Positions 43,309-48,805 of a stretch of DNA of 48,805 nucleotides are shown piece by piece. The stretch is from an uncultured Alistipes sp. GTDB lineage: Bacteria > Bacteroidota > Bacteroidia > Bacteroidales > Rikenellaceae. The notes under the pieces were generated by a model. It was not told the origin of the DNA, did no database searches, and was given only the letters and a program-made list of their open reading frames with translations. Both the position numbers and the translations under genes were made by a program. Numbering within the stretch: the first letter of the stretch is position 1; each line of letters begins with the position of its first letter. The DNA is taken from positions 1-48,805 of the forward strand of contig CAUHCL010000005.1 of assembly GCA_959604655.1 (NCBI GenBank), given 5' to 3'.

Positions 43309-43339
43309 TTTGCAGTTTGCGAAATAGTGGCTATATTTG
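43309..43339 (+). promoter_or_regulatory. Consensus promoter for tRNA-Leu
   Basis: TTTTG, 19 bp, TATATTTG (43332-43339): a near-perfect Bacteroidota -33/-7 pair about 50 bp before the tRNA. Confidence 0.75.
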
Positions 43340-43389
43340 CACACCTTTTCGAGGGAAAGGCATTACGGCCGATCGCTCGGGATGAAAAG

Positions 43390-43475
43390 GCCCAGGTGGT
43401 GAAATTGGTAGACACGCTACTTTGAGGGGGTAGTGAACAATTAGGTTCGTGCAAGTTCGAGTCTTGTCCTGGGCA
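43390..43475 (+). tRNA. tRNA-Leu(GAG)
   Basis: Acceptor GCCCAGG pairs with CCTGGGC. The anticodon stem CTACT/GGTAG encloses the loop TTGAGGG, anticodon GAG. There is a long variable arm as in class II tRNAs, and a T-arm GCAAG-TTCGAGT-CTTGT. Discriminator A; CCA is not encoded. A terminator follows directly. Confidence 0.95.
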
Positions 43476-43479
43476 CAGA

Positions 43480-43514
43480 AAACCGCGTCTGACGAAAGTC
43501 GGGCGCGGTTTTTT
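43480..43514 (+). terminator. Terminator after tRNA-Leu
   Basis: AACCGCG (43481-43487) / CGCGGTT (43504-43510) with an inner TGAC/GTC pairing, followed by six T. Confidence 0.88.
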
Positions 43515-43539
43515 CGTGCACCGTGCGCACCGATGTCGA

Positions 43540-43580
43540 AAGAAAACGGGGCTGTCGGACTTACGTCGCTCGACAGCCCT
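43540..43580 (-). terminator. Terminator after the TonB-dependent receptor gene
   Basis: On the minus strand GGGCTGTCG / CGACAGCCC (43571-43579 with 43549-43557), then CGTTTTCTTT. Confidence 0.75.
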
Positions 43581-43619
43581 GTTCGGGTTTCTCGCTGAAT
43601 GATCTTATAGTTTGTTATT

Positions 43620-45596
43620 TTATCTTATCGTGAACACCACGCCGCCCGATACCCAGCAGTCGGGCATCTTCAGACCGCCGAAGTCGAAATATTCGGTCGA
43701 GGTCAGGTTGGTGGCGTCGACGTACAGCTGCCATTTGCCGAGCATGTAGGTTGCGCGCGCGTCGAGCAGGAAGTAGGGGCGGTAATCGTGCGTCTCGCCG
43801 CTGCGATCGGTGTAGCCTCCCATACGGTCGTAGAGCGTGCCCGTGACGGAGAGCGTGAAGCGTCTCAGCGGCGCCGTGTCGATGCGTGCCGATAGCTTGT
43901 TGTGCATGTGGTCGAGCTTGTACTGCGATATCACTGCCTCGGAATGCGAATCCTGGTGCACGTAGCCGTAGGCGATCTGCGCGCGGCGCATCCAACCGTC
44001 GGTGGCGTATGCCGCCGAGAACTCGATGCCCGCGGTGTTCATTGCGGTAATCTGCGTCGATTTCCAGTTGCTGCTGTCTGTCATCTTGACCCAGTCGATG
44101 ATGTTGCGGCCGCGGCGGTAGTAGGCGTAGAGCTTGGAGCTCCAGCCGTTGCGCGAGAAATCGGCTCCCGCATGCCACGTTACGGCGTGTTCGGGCTTGA
44201 GGTCGCGATCGCTCTCGTAGCCCGTAGCGGTGTAGTAGAGGTCGTTGAACGTCGGCAGACGCATCGACTCCACGGCTCCCGCGTCGAACCGCCAGTAGCG
44301 GCCCGCGGCATAGCTCGCGCCGAGGCTCCAGAGGGCGTCCGTGCCGTAGTCGGAGTTGCTCAGCCCGACGGCTCCCGTGAAGGTGAACCGTCGCCACTCC
44401 TTGGTGTGGCGGAGTGTGGCGTTGAGCGTGGTGCGGCCCTTCTTGTGGTTGTAGTCGATGCCGCGGATGCGTTTGGGGGCGCATTCGTCGCCCAGTACCG
44501 TACTGTAAATGTGGTTGTAGATCACGTCGGCCCCGATCGAGGTCTCGCCCGCGATCCAGTCGTATGCCAAACCGATCTCCGCGCCGATGTTGTCGGTTAT
44601 ATGGTGGTTGAACGGCACCCGCGATTCGTCGCCCTTTATCAGTTCGTAACGGTCGGTGTTGTAGCGGTAGCTCGCATTGGCCGTCACCATGAGCCGCCGT
44701 CCCTGCCTGAGCCAGCGGAGCGAGGCTAAGGCGGTGGAGGTCTGTTCGTACTGGTCGGGGTAGGCGCGCGAATAGAAGCCGTTGGCTCCGAAGGCGCGGT
44801 TCTGGTATCCCGCCTGTGCGTCGAAAAGTCCCCATCGCGAATCGTAGGTCATGCGCACGTAACCGTTGTAGTTCGTGAAGTCGGTGTTGTGCGTGTAGCC
44901 GTCGCTGTGGCGGGCCGAACCCGTGACCATGAGGGTCATGCGGTCGGCGGAGTAACCGCTCGCGAGGGAGCCGTACATGTAGCCGTGTCCGCCGCCCGTC
45001 AGCTCGGCGCTGATGTAGCGGGGGTAGAGCGGTGCGGTACGGATATCCACCGCGCCCGCGTATGCGCCCACGCCCGACACGCCGTCGATGACGTTGATGG
45101 ACGATACCGCGTTGATGTCGATTGGTAAGGAGTGGGATTGGTGGCCGGTTCTGGCATCGGTGAAGTTGATGCCGTTGAGAGTGACCATTGTCTGGTCGAA
45201 TGAACCGCCTCGGATTGAGATGTCGGTTTGTACACCTTTGCCGCCTCGTTCACGGATGTCGACGGCGGGCGAAAGTCGCAGTGCAGACTCCAAGGTCTGC
45301 AAGGGCGCGACGCTCTCCGTCGTACGATTGAAAACGGGGGTTTGCGACGTGAGGCTGCGCGCCGTGGTGGCGCGTCGGCCCGAGACTCCCACGGCCTCCA
45401 TCTCTACCGAGCGGTAGATCGAGGCGGTGTCGGCGCCCATATCCCGGGCGCGTCCCGTCGCAAGGGTGACGATCGACATGGTGACCGTAAGCACACCTAT
45501 GGTCCACTTGCGGTTCAGCGAGGCGAATACTGCGTATCCCCCGCGTGTCCAGCGTCGGAAGCAGTAGATCGCTTCTCCTTTCGATTGTCTTTTCAT
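43620..45596 (-). CDS. TonB-dependent outer-membrane receptor with extended signal peptide
   Basis: A 658-residue BtuB-like receptor. Residues about 80-195 form the plug (TESVAPLQTLESALRLSPAV, ERGGKGVQTDISIRGGSFDQ, GVGAYAGAVDIRT); the rest is a 22-strand barrel ending in the aromatic-rich outer-membrane signature (VSGGVVFTIR). A basic 30-residue segment (KRQSKGEAIYCFRRWTRGGY) precedes the hydrophobic signal core (IGVLTVTMSIVTLATGRA). No SusD partner and no carboxypeptidase-like N-domain are present, so the substrate is more likely a cofactor or metal chelate than a glycan. No cobalamin riboswitch is recognisable upstream. It follows uvrB on the same strand after 41 bp, separated by a terminator. 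Confidence 0.88.
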   Translation of the reverse strand: MKRQSKGEAIYCFRRWTRGGYAVFASLNRKWTIGVLTVTMSIVTLATGRARDMGADTASIYRSVEMEAVGVSGRRATTARSLTSQTPVFNRTTESVAPLQTLESALRLSPAVDIRERGGKGVQTDISIRGGSFDQTMVTLNGINFTDARTGHQSHSLPIDINAVSSINVIDGVSGVGAYAGAVDIRTAPLYPRYISAELTGGGHGYMYGSLASGYSADRMTLMVTGSARHSDGYTHNTDFTNYNGYVRMTYDSRWGLFDAQAGYQNRAFGANGFYSRAYPDQYEQTSTALASLRWLRQGRRLMVTANASYRYNTDRYELIKGDESRVPFNHHITDNIGAEIGLAYDWIAGETSIGADVIYNHIYSTVLGDECAPKRIRGIDYNHKKGRTTLNATLRHTKEWRRFTFTGAVGLSNSDYGTDALWSLGASYAAGRYWRFDAGAVESMRLPTFNDLYYTATGYESDRDLKPEHAVTWHAGADFSRNGWSSKLYAYYRRGRNIIDWVKMTDSSNWKSTQITAMNTAGIEFSAAYATDGWMRRAQIAYGYVHQDSHSEAVISQYKLDHMHNKLSARIDTAPLRRFTLSVTGTLYDRMGGYTDRSGETHDYRPYFLLDARATYMLGKWQLYVDATNLTSTEYFDFGGLKMPDCWVSGGVVFTIR

Positions 45597-45620
45597 CTTG
45601 CTGTTTGAGTTTTGAATTTA

Positions 45621-45653
45621 TAAAAAAATAGGGAGGATCAGCGAGACTCCTCC
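45621..45653 (-). terminator. Terminator overlapping the end of uvrB
   Basis: Minus strand: GGAGGA (45653-45648) / TCCTCC (45637-45632), 10-nt loop, then CTATTTTTTT. The upstream arm lies in the last uvrB codons and the stop codon is in the loop. Confidence 0.7.
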
Positions 45654-47659
45654 TTAATTTTCTGCAATTCGTACATGCGGTCGCGGAAGCGTGCGGCCGC
45701 GAGGAAATCGAGCGATTTGGCGGCCCGCTCCATGTCCTCCTTGGCCCGCGCTATGAGCGCGTCGATGTTTTTGGCGTTGTAGCTCTTCTCCACGTCGGCC
45801 GCTATCGTGTAGTGTTCCTCCGCTATCGGATATACGGTCATGTCGGGCTTGGGCGCCTGCTCGCCCAGAAGCATGTTGCGTCCCGTGCCGCTCTTTTTCG
45901 CCTGACGCGGCAGAATGCCGTGCTCGATGTTGTAACGCACCTGCTTCTCGCGGCGGCGGTTGCTCTGCTCGATGGCTATCATCATCGAGTCGGTGCAGCG
46001 GTCGGCATACAGTATGACGTTTCCGTTCGAGTGGCGCGCGGCGCGTCCCGCGATCTGCGTTATCGAACGCACGTTGCGCAGGAATCCCTCCTTGTCGGCG
46101 TCGAGTATGGCCACCAGACCCACTTCGGGCAGGTCGAGCCCCTCGCGCAGCAGATTCACGCCGATGAGCACGTCGAACAGCCCGTCGCGCAGGTCTTCGA
46201 GTATCTGCACGCGCTCCAGCGTGTCCACGTCGGAGTGGATGTAGCGGTTGCGGATACCCGTGCGGTCGAAATATTTCGAGAGTTCCTCGGCCATGCGTTT
46301 GGTGATGGTGGTGATGATTATCTTGTCCTCCACCCGCACGCGCTTGTCGATCTCCTCTATCAGGTCGTCTATCTGGTTGAGCGTGACGCGCACCTCCAGC
46401 GGCGGGTCGACCAGCCCCGTGGGGCGGATGAGCTGCTCCACGACCACCCCTTCGCTCTTCACCAGCTCGTAATCCGCGGGTGTCGCGCTGACGTATATGG
46501 CGGTGCCCATCATGTTCTCGAATTCCTCGAATTTCAGCGGGCGGTTGTCCCTGGCGGCGGGGAGGCGGAAGCCGTACTCCACCAGATTCTCCTTGCGGGC
46601 GCGGTCGCCGCCGTACATGGCATGCACCTGTGGCAGGGTCACGTGGCTCTCGTCGATCACCATCAGATAGTCTTCGGGGAAGTAGTCGAGCAGGCAGAAG
46701 GGGCGAGTGCCCTCGGCGCGGCCGTCGAAGTAGCGGGAGTAGTTCTCGATGCCCGAGCAGTATCCTAACTCCTTTATCATTTCCAGATCGTATTCCACCC
46801 TCTGCTTTATGCGCTGCGCCTCCATCATGCGGTCCTCCCGCTCGAAAAACTCTATCCGCTTGCCCAGATCGAGATAGATCTGCTGCACGGCCGTGTTTAT
46901 CCGCTCCTTGGTGGTCACGAACATGTTGGCGGGAAAGATGGTGATGTAGTCGTGCGAGCTGTATGCCTGACCGCTCACGGGGTCTATCAGCTGTATCGAT
47001 TCTATCTCGTTGTCGAACAGCGATACCCGGTAGCAGTTGTCGCCGAAGGCCGTCATTATGTCCACCGTGTCGCCCTTCGTGCGGAATGTCGCGGGCGTCA
47101 TCTCCTTTTCGGTACGCGTGTAGAGGGCCTCGACCAGACGGTAGAGCAGATGTTTGTAGCTCACCACGTCGCCGACCTTCAGACTTATGGAGGTGGCGTG
47201 GAAATCGGCGGGGTTTCCTATGCCGTACAGACACGACACGCTCGATACCACTATCACGTCCCGACGCCCCGAAAGCAGGGCCGCCGTGGCGCTCAGACGC
47301 ATCTTCTCGATGTTGTCGTTTATCGACAGGTCTTTCTCTATGTAGGTGTCCGACGAGGGGAGATAGGCCTCGGGCTGGTAGTAGTCGTAGTACGACACGA
47401 AGTACTCGACGGCATTTTCGGGGAAGAAGTTCTTGAACTCCCCGTACAGCTGCGCCGCAAGCGTTTTGTTGTGGCTCAACACTATCGTGGGGCGGTTGAG
47501 CCGCGCTATGACGTTGGCTATGGTGAATGTCTTACCCGAACCCGTAACACCCATAAGGGTGTTGTGACGCGACCCGCTGCCTATCGAGTCGAGAAGCTGC
47601 GCGACAGCCTCGGGCTGGTCGCCCGTTGGCGCGTATTCCGATACGAGTTTGAAATCCAT
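45638..47659 (-). CDS. uvrB: Excinuclease ABC subunit UvrB
   Basis: DNA-damage-verifying helicase of nucleotide excision repair. From ATG 47659 the protein is 673 residues, starting MDFKLVSEYAPTGDQPEAV as in the family; an ATG at 47695 would add 12 non-conserved residues encoded in the promoter region. Walker A is GVTGSGKT (37-44), the beta-hairpin region has YYDYYQPEAYLPSSDTYIEKD, the helicase DEAD-like motif is VIDESHV, and the C-terminal UvrC-binding UVR coiled coil has LIARAKEDMERAAKSLDF. The -7 box ends 4 bases before this ATG. Confidence 0.97.
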   Translation of the reverse strand: MDFKLVSEYAPTGDQPEAVAQLLDSIGSGSRHNTLMGVTGSGKTFTIANVIARLNRPTIVLSHNKTLAAQLYGEFKNFFPENAVEYFVSYYDYYQPEAYLPSSDTYIEKDLSINDNIEKMRLSATAALLSGRRDVIVVSSVSCLYGIGNPADFHATSISLKVGDVVSYKHLLYRLVEALYTRTEKEMTPATFRTKGDTVDIMTAFGDNCYRVSLFDNEIESIQLIDPVSGQAYSSHDYITIFPANMFVTTKERINTAVQQIYLDLGKRIEFFEREDRMMEAQRIKQRVEYDLEMIKELGYCSGIENYSRYFDGRAEGTRPFCLLDYFPEDYLMVIDESHVTLPQVHAMYGGDRARKENLVEYGFRLPAARDNRPLKFEEFENMMGTAIYVSATPADYELVKSEGVVVEQLIRPTGLVDPPLEVRVTLNQIDDLIEEIDKRVRVEDKIIITTITKRMAEELSKYFDRTGIRNRYIHSDVDTLERVQILEDLRDGLFDVLIGVNLLREGLDLPEVGLVAILDADKEGFLRNVRSITQIAGRAARHSNGNVILYADRCTDSMMIAIEQSNRRREKQVRYNIEHGILPRQAKKSGTGRNMLLGEQAPKPDMTVYPIAEEHYTIAADVEKSYNAKNIDALIARAKEDMERAAKSLDFLAAARFRDRMYELQKIKEESR

Positions 47660-47663
47660 GGGG

Positions 47664-47737
47664 CAAAGATACGAATAAGTTGAGTGCAATGCCAAATTTA
47701 TTTGAGCATTGCCGAAACGGAGTATCTAAGACGAAGT
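47664..47737 (-). promoter_or_regulatory. uvrB-proximal hairpin promoter repeat
   Basis: Read on the minus strand: TTTG (47696-47693), 21 bp, TATCTTTG (47671-47664), four bases, then the uvrB ATG. The -33 element lies inside a hairpin, GCAATGC (47686-47692) / GCATTGC (47706-47712). Very similar in layout to the second copy at 47738; both begin TTATTCGTATCTTTG on the minus strand. Confidence 0.7.
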
Positions 47738-47804
47738 CAAAGATACGAATAAGCGAGAGCAAAAGCAAGTTCGCTTGCATTTTGCCGAGACGCTCCGAAC
47801 GTGG
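47738..47804 (-). repeat. uvrB-distal hairpin promoter repeat
   Basis: Second tandem copy: TATCTTTG (47745-47738) with CTTG 20 bp upstream, and a hairpin GCAAAA/TTTTGC enclosing CAAG-TTCG-CTTG. Elements with this wording (ACGAATAAGCGAGAGCAAAA) are, to my knowledge, widespread in Bacteroidales intergenic DNA. Confidence 0.65.
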
Positions 47805-47900
47805 TACATATATAATAATAGCGAACAAGTTTTCGGCAGCTTCTCTTTTGGTTGAAGGCTAATGCAGTCCGAATAAAAATACAAGATAATTACAGAAATA

Positions 47901-47932
47901 TTTGCATAATAGACATGAAATACGTATTTTTG
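47901..47932 (+). promoter_or_regulatory. Consensus promoter ahead of the structured element
   Basis: TTTG (47901-47904), exactly 20 bp, TATTTTTG (47925-47932). Transcription is expected to begin near 47938, about 30 nt before the first long stem. Confidence 0.6.
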
Positions 47933-47937
47933 AGCAA

Positions 47938-48133
47938 CGAAAAATACACAGTTCACGCTGTTTATTTTAGCAGAGATCAACTACATATTTAAGAATAACC
48001 ATTGATAAACAGTCGAGGGGGTGTGCACATAGTGCGCGGTCCTTGACCAAAATGGTTATTACGTTAGTTGATTGATCTCTGCTAATTGTGAAAGTCCCGC
48101 GCACTTATTTTGAAAATGGTTAATTCAAAATAA
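47938..48133 (+). ncRNA. Candidate structured RNA with predicted pseudoknot
   Basis: An AT-rich segment with nested pairings: stem 1 is 47968-47978 with 48074-48084 (11 bp) continued by 47979-47983 with 48065-48069 across a 4-nt bulge. Stem 2 is AATAACCATT (47994-48003) / AATGGTTATT (48051-48060). GTGCGCGG (48032-48039) in the loop is complementary to CCGCGCAC (48097-48104) beyond stem 1, an H-type pseudoknot. Stem 3 is TTATTTTGAA (48105-48114) / TTCAAAATAA (48124-48133). No known RNA class is recognised. A miniature inverted-repeat element is the main alternative. Boundaries are approximate; strand is set by the upstream promoter. Confidence 0.45.
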
Positions 48134-48143
48134 ATGCCGAACA

Positions 48144-48494
48144 ATGAAAAAACATCGCACGACTTCTGTCCCGCATCACGGGTCTAAGGGGCAGACATCC
48201 TATTCACTCATCCTGTTTTCGCATGTTCCGAGAACATTCTTTCAGGCGGGAGAATTGTACTTGTTCCACCGCAGCGATATCCGCTGCCCGTCGAGCGATT
48301 CAATGTGGGGCCAGTACGATAAACGCTCGCAGGGCCGATTGTTTTTGGAGTCGAGCAGCAAGGATGATCTTCGTACCTTTCGCAAGTGGCATGTATTGCC
48401 GTCCGATTATCGTTATTGCCGCCGAGCCAACCGCAATGAATTGCGGAATTATGTCTATGCCTTGTCGTGGAGCGAGGTATGCAGATTCCAATGA
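48144..48494 (+). CDS. Uncharacterised open frame downstream of the structured element
   Basis: A 116-residue frame starting 10 bp after stem 3. Not recognised. It is rich in Ser, Arg, Tyr and Trp, with no signal peptide, no membrane helix and no known motif; the C-terminal half (KDDLRTFRKWHVLPSDYRY) looks more protein-like than the first. Base composition is lower in GC than neighbouring genes. Two other frames are also open over parts of this stretch (plus 48223-48501; minus 48300-48491), so it may be a decayed gene or non-coding. It could equally be the target of a regulatory leader. Confidence 0.25.
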   Translation: MKKHRTTSVPHHGSKGQTSYSLILFSHVPRTFFQAGELYLFHRSDIRCPSSDSMWGQYDKRSQGRLFLESSSKDDLRTFRKWHVLPSDYRYCRRANRNELRNYVYALSWSEVCRFQ

Positions 48495-48589
48495 GGAATG
48501 ACGGGATTGGGGTTGGACCTTGGTTGCTGTTCGCAGCGCGCGGGCAGCGATGTACGGTTTTTCGATCCGCAGATATTATGTTTCTCTCG

Positions 48590-48680
48590 GGCGGCAGCCT
48601 GCGGAGACCGCGTGAATGAGCATATGCGAATGGCGGGCCCTTTCAGGGGTAGCGACTTGAGGTCTGCCGACGTATGATCC
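48590..48680 (-). repeat. Decayed family B-like repeat
   Basis: GCGGCAGCCTGCGGAGACCGC and GCGAATGGCGGGCC match the reverse complement of the copy at 26213-26306, but the second arm is scrambled and the stems are broken. Apart from this, 48495-48713 shows no gene. Confidence 0.5.
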
Positions 48681-48713
48681 GAAACTTCGCGACTCTTGAG
48701 AGGGTAGCATATA

Positions 48714-48749
48714 CGAAAAAACGAGACGATTTTGAAATCGTCTCGTTTT
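48714..48749 (-). terminator. Terminator after tRNA-Val
   Basis: 15-bp perfect stem (48718-48732 with 48735-48749), a 2-base centre, and TTTTT on the minus strand, directly after the tRNA 3' end. Confidence 0.88.
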
Positions 48750-48752
48750 CTG

Positions 48753-48805
48753 TGGGAGCTGAGGGATTCGAACCCCCGACCCTCTGCTTGTAAGGCAGAC
48801 GCTCT
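48753..48805 (-). tRNA. tRNA-Val(UAC), 5' part outside the window
   Basis: Read on the minus strand: anticodon stem TCTGC/GCAGA around the loop CTTACAA, anticodon TAC; T-arm GGGGG-TTCGAAT-CCCTC; acceptor strand AGCTCCC and discriminator A at 48753. The 5' acceptor and most of the D-arm are cut off by the window end. CCA is not encoded. Confidence 0.9.

Noticed and set aside
45597..45640. Cobalamin riboswitch ahead of the TonB-dependent receptor
   Set aside because: The gap is only 41 bp and is occupied by the uvrB terminator; there is no B12-box-like sequence or room for an aptamer.
47664..47804. Tandem repeats upstream of uvrB as a CRISPR array
   Set aside because: Only two diverged copies, each containing a promoter box, no uniform spacers and no cas genes.
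47968..48084. Calling the inverted repeat an insertion sequence
   Set aside because: No transposase frame lies between the arms and no clear target-site duplication flanks them; it is kept only as an alternative reading.
48300..48491. 63-codon minus-strand frame with a TTG start (RQGIDIIPQFIAVGSAAITI)
   Set aside because: No usual start, no motif, and it overlaps a longer plus-strand frame; it looks moderately protein-like but cannot be supported.

Overview
The window is a stretch of chromosome from a GC-rich member of the Bacteroidota, most like Alistipes or another Rikenellaceae. The evidence is the many TAnnTTTG -7 boxes (often with TTTG about 19-22 bp upstream), the gene order rseC-rnfBCDGEA, an S46 dipeptidyl-peptidase, a GH76-like lipoprotein, a glutaminase-A-like lipoprotein and a TonB-dependent receptor. 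Genus placement is inference; no rRNA is present. Nearly all of the window is ordinary housekeeping sequence with tight operons. Between many of them lie palindromic intergenic repeats.

Layout. 1-1.35 kb: the 3' part of an MFS drug exporter, facing a small Cys-rich membrane protein. 1.9-7.4 kb (+): trkA without trkH, a GH3-family amide synthetase, a deoxynucleoside kinase, an RsmF-like rRNA methyltransferase and a MerR regulator. 7.6-11 kb (+): Nif3-like protein, coiled-coil zinc-ribbon protein, and NAD synthetase whose glutaminase nucleophile is missing. 11-16.9 kb (+): RseC, the complete Rnf ion-pumping complex, and a 53-residue rubredoxin. 17.1-18.3 kb (-): secreted VanX-like dipeptidase and CYTH phosphatase. 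18.3-26.9 kb (+): GH76-like lipoprotein, rlmD, SIMPL protein, MBL hydrolase, FkbM methyltransferase, trmD, lpxB, FAH-family hydrolase, maf.

27-33.8 kb (-): the elongasome operon mreB-mreC-mreD-mrdA-rodA followed by a CaCA antiporter. 34-36.4 kb (+): gpsA and pgi. 36.8-39.2 kb (-): large glutaminase-A-like lipoprotein. 39.5-43.2 kb (+): S46 peptidase (acidic-specific DPP11 signature) and an AspT/YidE-type transporter. 43.4 kb: tRNA-Leu(GAG). 43.6-47.7 kb (-): TonB-dependent receptor with an extended signal peptide, and uvrB. 48.75 kb to the end (-): tRNA-Val(UAC), cut by the window edge.

Non-coding DNA is the most interesting part. (1) At 47.90-48.13 kb an AT-rich stretch has a consensus promoter followed by nested inverted repeats that predict an H-type pseudoknot with an alternative pairing partner; it is a candidate unannotated structured RNA. 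(2) Two families of long palindromic repeats are scattered between operons, and one shows paired compensatory changes. (3) Two tandem hairpin repeats upstream of uvrB each carry a -7 box, placing the start of transcription almost on the uvrB start codon.
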